Of a stretch of DNA of 5,926 nt, positions 1 through 5,794 are shown in pieces. Each line of letters starts with the position of its first letter. Within the stretch, counting starts at the first letter, position 1. Source of the DNA: UBA993 sp964389365 (GTDB taxonomy: Bacteria > Bacillota > Dethiobacteria > DTU022); assembly GCA_964389365.1 (NCBI GenBank), contig CAYMDO010000058.1:1-5926 (forward strand). The letters run 5' to 3'. The translations under genes were made by a program, and so were the position numbers. The notes beneath the pieces were generated by a model. It had not been told where the DNA came from. It did not search any database and was given only the letters and a program-made list of their open reading frames with translations.

Positions 1-30
1 GGTTTTCAAAGAACAAATATATCTGGTTGA

Positions 31-45
31 TTAGGCGATGCCTAA
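31..45. promoter_or_regulatory. Short perfect palindrome in leader, possible operator
   Basis: TTAGGC-GAT-GCCTAA is a perfect inverted repeat with 6-base arms and a 3-base centre in an otherwise AT-rich leader, about 240 bases upstream of the flavoprotein start. It could be an operator for a dimeric regulator or a small hairpin. No downstream T-run is present, so it is not a terminator. No regulator gene lies in the window, and a chance palindrome cannot be excluded. Confidence 0.2.
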
Positions 46-117
46 GCAGTTACATTAATATTTATATCAGCCACAGCTTATTATTAAACCACTAATATAA
101 CTTAATTGCAATGAACT

Positions 118-195
118 ATTTCCGGTAGCCAAAACCGGATCTTCGGGCTGCGGGGAGGGCTCCGGCTTCCGGTAAAACTGGCTCCCAGGCAGGAA
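118..195 (+). other. GC-rich foldable leader segment, unassigned
   Basis: This patch stands out from the AT-rich sequence on both sides. Complementary segments are visible: TTTCC near 118 with GGAAA near 191 could close the element; CCGGT and ACCGG flank AGCCAAA near 121-137; GGGAG near 155 can pair with CTCCC near 182; CCGGT/ACTGG enclose AAA near 173-183. The layout suggests a multi-stem RNA upstream of the flavoprotein operon, or an intergenic repeat of the genome. I do not recognise a known riboswitch core in it. The whole stretch 1-237 has no credible gene. Confidence 0.3.
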
Positions 196-219
196 ACCGT
201 TAATAAAAAGAGAACAAAA

Positions 220-247
220 TTAGATGCAATACGCTTTATGTTATACT
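220..247 (+). promoter_or_regulatory. Possible sigma-A promoter of the oxidoreductase operon
   Basis: A TATACT -10-like hexamer (242-247) lies 16 bases downstream of a weak TTAGAT -35-like hexamer (220-225). Transcription would begin near 254-256, just before the ribosome binding site at 265-274. This fits the start codon chosen at 286 and would exclude the upstream ATG at 238. The -35 match is poor, so this is only a candidate. Confidence 0.3.
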
Positions 248-264
248 TTAGCAGGTTGATTTAT

Positions 265-274
265 GAAGAGGGGG
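265..274 (+). promoter_or_regulatory. Ribosome binding site deciding the flavoprotein start
   Basis: GAAGAGGGGG lies 11 bases before the ATG at 286. The longer open frame starts at ATG 238, but that codon has no purine-rich Shine-Dalgarno upstream, and the 16 extra residues do not resemble the family. The start at 286 is therefore preferred. Confidence 0.6.
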
Positions 275-285
275 TTGATGTCCAA

Positions 286-1749
286 ATGCACAACCAGCCG
301 CAGGCGGTAATGCAGGACAGCCGGGTTGAAGCGCAAAAAATTGAAGTTTTTTGCCGCGAGGCTGCAGCGATTATTGGCGCAGATCAGATCAGCGCCGACC
401 CGGCCGATCTGCTTGCCAACAGCCGTGATTACTGGCCGGTTAACAACATCTGGATGATCGAAGGCATGGTTCCCGCACTGCCGCAACTAGTCGTCTGGCC
501 AGAAAACAGCGAAGAGGTATCAGCACTTCTACAGCTGGCCGCAAAACATAAAATTCCCGTTACCCCGTATGGTGAAGGCTCCGGCACCCTGGGCGGCGCC
601 ATCCCTGTTAAAGGCGGAATCAGTTTGGACTTAAAAAAGATGAACCGCTTTTTGGAAATAGATGAAGAAAACCTGATGGCTAAAGTGGAAAGCGGCCTTA
701 ACGGATCAATCTACGAAGAGACCTTAAACCGCGCCGGCTATACGGGCGGCCACTTTCCCCAGTCGCTGCGCTGTTCCTCGGTCGGTGGCTGGCTGGCCTG
801 CCGGGCTGCCGGCCAGTTCTCTACCCGCTATGGAAAAATCGAAGACATTGCTGTAACGCTGGAAGCCGTGTTGCCTGACGGAACGATCTTCAGCGGGCGC
901 AGCGTACCCCGGACTGCCACCGGGCCGCGGCTGGATCACTTATTTATCGGCTCGGAAGGTATTTTCGGGGTGATAACCTCTGCCACCCTGAGGATCTGGC
1001 CGCTACCGGAAAAACGTCACCTCGTTTCTTATACCTTTGCCGATTTGCCGGGAGCGCTTGATTGTATTCGCCGGATAATGCGCTCTGGCGCCAGGCCGGC
1101 TGTGGTTCGCCTTTATGACGCCAGGGAAACAGGCAACCACTTTCCAGAACTGGGAGACCAGCGCTGCGCCCTGATCTTGCTTGTAGAAGGTGCCGGTAAA
1201 ATTGTTACCGCAGAAGCAGAAATAATTGAGGATTTTGCTCTGGCAGCCGGCGCCGTAAATTGCGGTTCGGAAAATGTCGAGCACTGGCTGGAAAAACGGT
1301 ATAACATCAGCGTTGCATCGATGCTTTTCCAAAAAGGCGCGGTGCTGGACACAATTGAAGTATCGACAAACTGGCATAACGCGCACAGCACTTACCTGGC
1401 TATGCAGAAAGCCCTGCTTGCAGTTGAGGGAACAATGCTTGCCACGGGCCATTACTCTCACGTGTACCCTGAAGGCGCCGCACTTTACATGACCACTGTC
1501 GGTTTTCCCGGAAGCGAGAAGCTTGCATTTTATAAGCAAATCTGGCAGGCAGCAATGCAAGCCTGCCTGGAGCAGGGCGCAGCTATTTCCCACCACCATG
1601 GTATCGGGCTCCACCGGGGGTTTTGGATGCAGGAAGAACACGGCCTCGGCCTTGAAGTTTTACAGAAAATCAAAAATGCCCTGGATCCTGATCAGGTCAT
1701 GAATCCCGGAAAACTCGGACTGGGGGAGATTAAACTATGGAAGAAGTAA
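286..1749 (+). CDS. FAD-binding oxidoreductase, alkyl-DHAP synthase/GlcD-like
   Basis: A 487-residue flavoprotein of the VAO/PCMH fold that probably oxidises a 2-hydroxyacid-like substrate in the cytoplasm. Using the start at 286, the FAD-binding half shows PYGEGSGTLGG (residues about 94-104), the segment about 156-187 with SSVGGWLACRAAG, and GSEGIFGVIT (about 222-231). The C-terminal cap half ends with SHHHGIG (about 435-441) and DPDQVMNPGKLG (about 467-478). The SSVGGW block, the YGKIED block and the triple histidine resemble alkyldihydroxyacetonephosphate synthase more than classical GlcD, which usually has GEHGIG at this place. Length is normal for the family. The gene overlaps the next one, an Fe-S CCG protein, by 13 bases. 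That pairing is typical of glycolate/lactate oxidases (GlcD-GlcF) rather than of ether-lipid synthesis. I therefore infer a dehydrogenase, with the substrate unknown. Confidence 0.85.
   Translation: MHNQPQAVMQDSRVEAQKIEVFCREAAAIIGADQISADPADLLANSRDYWPVNNIWMIEGMVPALPQLVVWPENSEEVSALLQLAAKHKIPVTPYGEGSGTLGGAIPVKGGISLDLKKMNRFLEIDEENLMAKVESGLNGSIYEETLNRAGYTGGHFPQSLRCSSVGGWLACRAAGQFSTRYGKIEDIAVTLEAVLPDGTIFSGRSVPRTATGPRLDHLFIGSEGIFGVITSATLRIWPLPEKRHLVSYTFADLPGALDCIRRIMRSGARPAVVRLYDARETGNHFPELGDQRCALILLVEGAGKIVTAEAEIIEDFALAAGAVNCGSENVEHWLEKRYNISVASMLFQKGAVLDTIEVSTNWHNAHSTYLAMQKALLAVEGTMLATGHYSHVYPEGAALYMTTVGFPGSEKLAFYKQIWQAAMQACLEQGAAISHHHGIGLHRGFWMQEEHGLGLEVLQKIKNALDPDQVMNPGKLGLGEIKLWKK
1722..1728 (+). 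promoter_or_regulatory. Ribosome binding site inside the upstream gene
   Basis: GGGGGAG lies within the last codons of the flavoprotein gene, 8 bases before the ATG at 1737. It fixes the start of the Fe-S gene and shows that the two genes are translationally coupled. Confidence 0.7.
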
Positions 1750-2819
1750 ACATCGAGCAGCTCTTAAACTGCGCGCTCTGCCCGAACATGTGCCGCTGTG
1801 ACTGCCCGGTCCTGCAGGCGCTGGGGCATGAAAAAGTTGCGCCGGCAGGCAAAGCCCGCTTTGCGGCGATGCACATGCAGGGCCAACTGGACCTGAGCGA
1901 CGGGATAACCGAAGCAATCGCTCATTGCCTAGGCTGCCGTGGCTGTACTGTGCTCTGCCCGTTCCCGGAATTAAACCTTTGCGATGAGCTGCTTTATGCC
2001 CGGACTGATGACACAGGTGAAGAGCCGGGCCGGCTGCCAGACTGGGAACCATACCTTTCCAATTTAAAAAAATACGGCAGCCCTTACGGGCAGAAACCGC
2101 CATTTGACGGCAAAACAGATAAAGGGGCAGCTGTCCTCTTTTTTTGCGGGTGCACAGCCCAGGCCAACTACCCGGATATGCTTGAGGCAGTCCGAAAGCT
2201 ATTTCAGAAGGCAGGTATCGGTTACCAACTCATCGATGAAGATTGCTGCGGTTACCCGGCAGAAACCTGGGGCGACCGGAAACTGGCCCGCAGCCTGGCA
2301 GCTGAAAATTACCGGAAATTTGCCGAAAGCGGAGCTAAAAAACTGGTAACCAGCTGCCCTGAATGCTGGATGATACTCAGTGAACGTTATAAAGAATGGG
2401 GTTTTGGCCTGCCACTCGAAATTATTGATGCCCCATCTTATTTCCTGGGGCTTGTCAAAGAAGGCCTGCTTAAACCTGCCGCTGTTGCAGAGACAAAACT
2501 CAGTTACCATGACCCCTGCATCTGGGCAAGGACAGCAAAGATCACTGACGAACCGCGTCAGCTGCTGAAAGCAATTCCCGGTGTAACTATTGAAGAACCC
2601 CACGCCTCCGGTGAGCATACTCACTGCTGTGGTGGAGGCAGAATGTTTCAGCTGTCTTTCCCCAAAACAGCAGATGAAGTCGCTAAACGCCGCCTGGCAG
2701 AATTCCCTGCCGGGGCCGGTATCGTGACCGCCTGCCCATTTTGCCGCGAGGGCCTCTCCCGGGATAATAATAAAGTTACCGACCTGCTTGAGCTTTTAGC
2801 AAAAGCCTGCTGCCAATAA
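1737..2819 (+). CDS. (Fe-S)-binding CCG-domain oxidoreductase subunit, GlcF/HdrB-like
   Basis: A 360-residue iron-sulfur protein likely to accept electrons from the FAD subunit encoded just upstream. The N-terminal ferredoxin-like part has two cluster motifs: C12-x2-C15-x3-C19-x3-C23-P, slightly unusual in its x3 spacing and with an extra Cys21, and the classical C64-x2-C67-x2-C70-x3-C74-P. Two complete cysteine-rich CCG domains follow: Cys137/139 with C170-C171-G and C207-x2-C210, then Cys261 with C297-C298-G and C333-x2-C336. Duplicated CCG domains are typical of GlcF, LutA and HdrB/HdrD-type subunits, where they bind a cluster or contact the electron carrier. No transmembrane segment is seen, so the complex should be soluble or peripheral. 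The frame overlaps the upstream gene by 13 bases and has its own ribosome binding site. No terminator follows before the group II intron, which starts about 23 bases after the stop. Confidence 0.9.
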   Translation: MEEVNIEQLLNCALCPNMCRCDCPVLQALGHEKVAPAGKARFAAMHMQGQLDLSDGITEAIAHCLGCRGCTVLCPFPELNLCDELLYARTDDTGEEPGRLPDWEPYLSNLKKYGSPYGQKPPFDGKTDKGAAVLFFCGCTAQANYPDMLEAVRKLFQKAGIGYQLIDEDCCGYPAETWGDRKLARSLAAENYRKFAESGAKKLVTSCPECWMILSERYKEWGFGLPLEIIDAPSYFLGLVKEGLLKPAAVAETKLSYHDPCIWARTAKITDEPRQLLKAIPGVTIEEPHASGEHTHCCGGGRMFQLSFPKTADEVAKRRLAEFPAGAGIVTACPFCREGLSRDNNKVTDLLELLAKACCQ

Positions 2820-2842
2820 ATATTTTAAGCCGCTATGTATAA

Positions 2843-2918
2843 ATCAAGCAGGAGCTGAGTAATTAGTTTACTCCGCGTCCTCTCACACCACCGTACGTAC
2901 CGTTCGGTATACGGCGGT
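2843..2918 (-). ncRNA. Group II intron domains V and VI with 3' splice site
   Basis: Domain V lies at about 2887-2918. It has a 9-bp lower stem (one G-U pair), a two-base CG bulge, a 4-bp upper stem UACC/GGUA and a GAAC loop, with the CGC-type triad of class C introns. Domain VI (about 2851-2880) forms GAGTAA/TTACTC around ACTAA, with GGA/TCC at its base. The intron ends in AT at 2843. No helix is broken, so the catalytic end looks intact. The maturase stop codon lies only a few bases before domain V. Confidence 0.85.
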
Positions 2919-2921
2919 TCG

Positions 2922-3836
2922 TTATGGCAATTGGGTTTTAGAGAACAATGTGGACATACTGATATACCCCCGTTTTTCCAGACGAGCATTGGTAACCGCG
3001 CAACTCAAAATCGGGCTATTGGATATCCTCCAGTAGCCTTTTATTGTGTTGGCAAATTCCCACGCCTTACCTTTAGGGGTACCCAGTTTCTGCAGGTTTA
3101 CGTACCTGGTTTTGCTACGTTTCCACATCTTCCAGATACATGCCCTTAACCTCCTGCGCACCCATTCGTCCAGTGATTTAAGGTAATTCTTCATGTCCGC
3201 CAGTCCAAAGTAGTTGACCCAACCCCGCGTGACTTCCGTGAGCCGCTTGACCCGTGCTTTGAAGTTCGTGCTGACATTCCGGTTTGTGATTTTCCGGATT
3301 TTATCCTTTAGCCGTTCATAGCTTTTGGCATGAACTCTGAGTCTGTATTGCCCCCGGTTGTTGTAGACGCTGTATCCGAGAAACTTCCGTTTCGTCGGGC
3401 TGGCCACTGCACTTTTGTATTCATTGATTCTCAGCTTGAGCCTGCTTTCAATGAACCGCCGAATGCTTGCCATTACCCGTACTCCAGCTCTTTGACTGCG
3501 GACGTAAATGTTGCAGTCATCCGCATATCTGCAGAACCGGTGCCTGCGGCGCTCCAGTTCTCTATCCAGTTCATTCAACAAAATGTTAAACAGCAATGGG
3601 CTCAGGGGGCCGCCTTGCGGTGTGCCTTCCTGAGATTTTACTTTCACGCCGTTGAGCAGGATACCTGCTTCCAGATAACCCCGGATGAGTTTCAGAACCC
3701 TTTCGGCTTTCCCGCATGTGTTCGCCACCGGCGCGCTCCGCACTCCTGCTTCTCCTCGGACTTCCATCCCTACTTCCCGCAGGCAGCCTTCTTTTGAAGT
3801 TTTCTGCTTTCCTTGCGCTTCCTTTGAGAGACCCAT
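2922..3836 (-). CDS. ltrA: Group II intron reverse transcriptase/maturase lacking RT0-RT3
   Basis: A 304-residue intron-encoded protein. Starting at ATG 3836 behind GGAGGTGAG (3842-3850), it has the short basic leader usual for these proteins (residues 1-45). It then jumps directly to the RVLKLIRGYLEAG segment that normally follows RT3. RT4 shows GTPQGGPLSPLL (71-82), RT5 shows YADD (104-107), and RT6-7 are present (KRKFLGYS about 149-156). The maturase/thumb X domain follows (about 172-250, with RGWVNYFG). There is no HNH endonuclease, as normal in class C. About 150 residues covering RT0-RT3 are missing, including the first catalytic aspartate, and the reading frame is kept across the joint near nucleotide 3700. 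Reverse transcription should be impossible, while the maturase half could still bind RNA. The gene symbol follows the family name only. Confidence 0.88.
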   Translation of the reverse strand: MGLSKEAQGKQKTSKEGCLREVGMEVRGEAGVRSAPVANTCGKAERVLKLIRGYLEAGILLNGVKVKSQEGTPQGGPLSPLLFNILLNELDRELERRRHRFCRYADDCNIYVRSQRAGVRVMASIRRFIESRLKLRINEYKSAVASPTKRKFLGYSVYNNRGQYRLRVHAKSYERLKDKIRKITNRNVSTNFKARVKRLTEVTRGWVNYFGLADMKNYLKSLDEWVRRRLRACIWKMWKRSKTRYVNLQKLGTPKGKAWEFANTIKGYWRISNSPILSCAVTNARLEKRGYISMSTLFSKTQLP

Positions 3837-3852
3837 CGGTACTCACCTCCAT

Positions 3853-4258
3853 AACGTTCGGTCCTTCCCGGCCTTTCTCGAGTTAGGGCCGGTACTATGA
3901 CCTCTGCTGACTTCTCAGGGTTCAGTCGAACATCACTGCACGGGTTGTGCGGAAAGAAGTACATCTCCTGCGGACGTATTCCTGAGACCTCCCCGGGTAA
4001 GAGCGCATGCTTTCGCACCATGTAACCGCCACAGTTTACTCTCCAGGTTTCGGGCAGTTATTGGACTTTGGTTTGTTTTGCAACCTTATCCACCCGGATA
4101 AGCCTCAAATGTGGTTCGTGTACCTCGGTTCAGTGCTTTGCCTCCAGCTTCCTTCAGATTCCGCCTCACGGCGGACACCCTTGCCGTCAGCTAGTGGTTC
4201 CCACTGCCAAGCCCACAGCGGACTTTCACCGCCAAGCTAACGCCCATGCCGGGCGCAC
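3853..4258 (-). ncRNA. Group II intron 5' ribozyme part (domains I to early IV)
   Basis: This stretch carries no gene and matches the 5' half of class C introns. It opens with GTGCGCCCGGC, runs through the typical GCGGTGAAAGTCCGC hairpin (about 4218-4232) and a GGTT-loop-AACC hairpin with CAAAA in the loop (4070-4085), and ends just before the maturase ribosome binding site. It encodes the scaffold and exon-recognition loops. Small open frames on both strands here have no ribosome binding sites and look like shadows. Confidence 0.8.
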
Positions 4259-4263
4259 CAAAG

Positions 4264-4295
4264 AAAACCCCGGTTGTGGAGACCGGGGTTTTTTT
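4264..4295. terminator. Bidirectional rho-independent terminator
   Basis: AAAACCCCGGT (4264-4274) and ACCGGGGTTTT (4282-4292) form a perfect 11-bp stem around a 7-base loop. On the plus strand seven Ts follow (4289-4295); on the minus strand the stem is followed by TTTTCTTTG. It lies about 40 bases beyond the transglutaminase stop codon and should end that transcript. The plus-strand T-run suggests it once also ended the oxidoreductase operon. That operon is now separated from it by the 1.4-kb intron inserted at its left edge. Confidence 0.9.
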
Positions 4296-4334
4296 AGGAA
4301 TTGTATCGCCTTACAGAATGAAGGCGGGATGCAC

Positions 4335-5486
4335 TTATAGAATGGCATTACTCCAACCGGCGCTTAAACTTCCCCCGGTATATGTAACCTTAATGGATTG
4401 GTCACCGTAACTTTCAACGATATGCGAAGTGTGCGGGAAAGCGCCGAAGTGCTTGAACGTTAAATCAACCGGCACCCAACCGAGCCCTTCTACATTGATT
4501 TCGGCCCAGCTGTGGCGGCAGCCCTGCAGTGAGCCGGAGGTCATCGAACCACGCTGAGTGCGGGCAAAACCGATTACCTCGCGGGCGGTGATACCCTGTT
4601 CGCGGCATTTGCTGATGAAAGCAAGGGCCAGATCGCGGCAATTACCGGAACCGGCAACCTGATCAAAGATTTTTCGCGCCCGGTCGAGCGTTTCGTTGCT
4701 GGAGTTTAGCGAAAAAGAGCGGGCGGTTACATCAAAGTCGGCAGTAATTGTTTTTACTTCGCCGGGAGCAATGTCGCCGAGGTTAAAGGTGCTGACCCGG
4801 CCGGAAGAACCTATAACATCGAAGTTCACCGAACGCAGGCCGGTTGCCTGGTAGGGAGAGTTATTCTCGAGCAGGGGCACCGAAACCATAACATCCCTGG
4901 CTGTTTCGCTGCCGTTGTTGCTCACTTTTACCTCCATCCGGAAAACATAATTCGCCGAAACGCCCCAATTGTAAGAAACAGGAACGGCTGTTAACTGCGG
5001 TTCCTCCGGTTTTACTGGCGGTGTTTCAGTAACTGCCGGCTGATCAGCCGGGATCTCCGTAATAGTTACAGCCGGCTTGCTTTCGGCCCTGTAATCTACC
5101 GGAGCCGATGAAATCTGGGCTACGGCCGGCACTCCCTTCCCATCTGCCGGGGACATTGCGTTTAGAATGACTGCCGGCGCCTGCACGCTGTTGTTAGCTG
5201 CCGCAGGTGTTCCGCCGGAATTTGATTTGGCATTACCCGGTGTATCCTTTGTCTTTGAAACAAATTCATTTTCTACTTTTGCTATTTCTGGCCCCATTAC
5301 CGGAGAGGGTTCTGTTGCTTTCGCTTCCCGGGGCAATTCTACCGGCGTTAAAGAAGCTGCCGCTACTGTCCCGCTCTGTGCCGTATCCTGCTCACCGGAC
5401 AGGATGAAATAACCTGCTGCAGTCATTGCCATTAAAACAGCCACTATCAAGCTTAAGCTCTTTACCCAAGTTACTTTCTTTTCCAC
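4335..5486 (-). CDS. Exported/membrane-anchored transglutaminase-like protein
   Basis: A 383-residue protein beginning at GTG 5486 with AAGGAGGG 8 bases upstream. The frame could open at ATG 5558, but those bases form the riboswitch terminator and the extra residues look unrelated. Residues about 7-29 form one hydrophobic segment after KK, a signal anchor or uncleaved signal peptide. Residues about 32-165 are a Pro/Ala/Thr/Glu-rich linker suited to spanning the cell wall. Residues about 166-256 resemble a beta-sandwich (CARDB/DUF11-like) module with VKVSNNGSETARDV. The rest is a transglutaminase core with Cys283 (GNCRDLALAF), His325 (CRHSWAEI) and Asp341 (WVPVDLTF), the full catalytic triad. 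It may crosslink or cleave cell-surface proteins. The leader carries two c-di-GMP aptamers, so a role in attachment, motility or matrix formation is inferred. The substrate is unknown. Confidence 0.88.
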   Translation of the reverse strand: MEKKVTWVKSLSLIVAVLMAMTAAGYFILSGEQDTAQSGTVAAASLTPVELPREAKATEPSPVMGPEIAKVENEFVSKTKDTPGNAKSNSGGTPAAANNSVQAPAVILNAMSPADGKGVPAVAQISSAPVDYRAESKPAVTITEIPADQPAVTETPPVKPEEPQLTAVPVSYNWGVSANYVFRMEVKVSNNGSETARDVMVSVPLLENNSPYQATGLRSVNFDVIGSSGRVSTFNLGDIAPGEVKTITADFDVTARSFSLNSSNETLDRARKIFDQVAGSGNCRDLALAFISKCREQGITAREVIGFARTQRGSMTSGSLQGCRHSWAEINVEGLGWVPVDLTFKHFGAFPHTSHIVESYGDQSIKVTYTGGSLSAGWSNAIL

Positions 5487-5511
5487 AAAAAAGTCCCTCC
5501 TTATGAGGGAC
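5487..5511 (-). terminator. Riboswitch terminator that also contains the Shine-Dalgarno
   Basis: GTCCCTC (5511-5505) and GAGGGAC (5499-5493) form a 7-bp stem around ATAAG, followed at once by six Us (5492-5487) and then the GTG start at 5486. The AAGGAGGG ribosome binding site (5502-5495) occupies the loop and the 3' arm. The same hairpin should therefore stop transcription and, in any transcript that escapes, hide the ribosome binding site. This is the expression platform of the tandem aptamers. Confidence 0.88.
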
Positions 5512-5628
5512 CGACAACCTTGAAACAGTATTACCTGTTTCGGCAGCCAGGCTGTCATAGCTCTTTTCAGAGCCTTAGACCCTTTTGCTTTGCGCCCCGG
5601 CCTTTCGGTCGGTTAGCCTTTGTCGGTC
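5509..5628 (-). promoter_or_regulatory. Candidate antiterminator pairing across the second aptamer
   Basis: GACCGACAA (5628-5620), directly after the P1 5' strand of the second aptamer, is perfectly complementary over 9 bases to TTGTCGGTC (5517-5509). The latter includes the first three bases of the terminator's 5' arm. This pairing and the ligand-bound aptamer plus terminator are mutually exclusive. Binding of c-di-GMP should favour the aptamer, free the terminator arm and switch the gene off. The switching direction is inferred from pairing only. Confidence 0.6.
5522..5541 (-). promoter_or_regulatory. Hairpin competing with P1 of the second aptamer
   Basis: GAAACAG (5541-5535) and CTGTTTC (5528-5522) form a perfect 7-bp stem around GTAATA. 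The upstream arm overlaps the 3' strand of P1, so this hairpin and P1 cannot both form. It would stack next to the candidate antiterminator and stabilise the ligand-free state. Confidence 0.55.
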
Positions 5629-5633
5629 AGGTA
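5532..5633 (-). promoter_or_regulatory. c-di-GMP-I riboswitch aptamer, gene-proximal copy
   Basis: This is a GEMM-type aptamer that binds the second messenger c-di-GMP. P1 is TACCTG/CAGGTA. The conserved strand ACAAAGGCTAACC leads into a helix capped by a GAAA tetraloop, then GGGGCGCAAAGC. A second helix carries TCTAAG and TATGA, an 11-nt-type tetraloop receptor, and GGCTGCCGAAA closes the core. The base matching Vc2 G20 is G, which points to c-di-GMP rather than 3',3'-cGAMP. The matches to A47 and C92 are also present. One A-C mismatch interrupts the tetraloop helix (T at 5609). This copy is coupled directly to the terminator. Confidence 0.88.
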
Positions 5634-5794
5634 TTTTTTCCCCGGTTCCTTATGTTGCCCGGGTTTCAGGCCTGTAATATCCTCTCGCTTTTCTATGCTA
5701 ACTAAAATAACCTGTTTCGGCAGCCAGGCTGTCATAGCTCTTTTCAGAGCCTTAGACCCTTTTGCTTTGCGCCCCGGCCTTTCGGCCGGTTAGC
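5533..5794. repeat. 85-base direct repeat forming the tandem aptamers
   Basis: Bases 5533-5617 and 5710-5794 are identical except for one position (T5609 versus C5786), with a 177-base period. The identity covers the aptamer core and stops sharply at both ends; the 5' strand next to P1 differs. This indicates a recent duplication or gene conversion between copies, with the switching strand left different. Confidence 0.95.
5634..5706 (-). other. Linker between the two aptamers
   Basis: These 73 bases separate the two aptamers. They can form CCCGG/CCGGG around a 12-base loop, but the hairpin is followed by GAAAAAA instead of Us, so it is not a terminator in the direction of transcription. There is no start codon with a ribosome binding site. 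A six-base GTTAGC (5702-5697) is complementary to GCTAAC in the first aptamer core (5794-5789), possibly by chance. Confidence 0.5.

Larger units (their letters stand above)
2843..4258 (-). mobile_element. Class C group II intron, internally shortened
   Basis: A self-splicing retroelement on the minus strand. The 5' end reads GTGCGCCCGGC (from 4258) and the 3' end reads TGCTTGAT (to 2843), preceded by domains V and VI. The 5' exon is the rho-independent terminator of the transglutaminase gene, ending in TTTTCTTTG directly before the intron. Insertion behind terminators is the known habit of class C introns. The last exon bases UUUG can pair with CAAA in the loop of a hairpin at 4070-4085, a plausible IBS1/EBS1 contact. 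Total length is about 1416 bases, some 400-450 less than usual for the class, and the loss falls inside the protein gene. The RNA parts seem complete, so splicing may persist while independent mobility is doubtful. Confidence 0.9.

Noticed and set aside
121..155. Cobalamin or fluoride riboswitch in the left leader
   Set aside because: CCGGT...AAAACCGG and GGCGATGCC look vaguely similar to parts of these RNAs, but the other conserved core elements are absent.
238..285. Upstream ATG of the flavoprotein frame
   Set aside because: No Shine-Dalgarno precedes it, while a strong GAAGAGGGGG lies before the ATG at 286; a possible -10 box overlaps the upstream start.
1003..1641. 212-codon minus-strand open frame inside the flavoprotein gene
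   Set aside because: It is antisense to a clearly conserved coding region and its translation resembles no protein family; it is a shadow frame.
3330..3797. 155-codon plus-strand open frame across the intron protein
   Set aside because: It is the antisense shadow of the conserved reverse transcriptase domains, with no recognisable motifs.
3586..3852. Alternative 88-codon frame starting at ATG 3852 in the intron
   Set aside because: Its start overlaps the ribosome binding site of the maturase and its translation is Arg/Ser-rich without domain similarity.
5487..5558. Longer start of the transglutaminase frame at ATG 5558
   Set aside because: These bases form the riboswitch terminator and P1-competing hairpin, and GTG 5486 has an ideal ribosome binding site and is followed by a proper signal-anchor sequence.
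5640..5670. Terminator between the two aptamers
   Set aside because: The CCCGG/CCGGG hairpin is followed by A residues in the transcript, not a U-tract.
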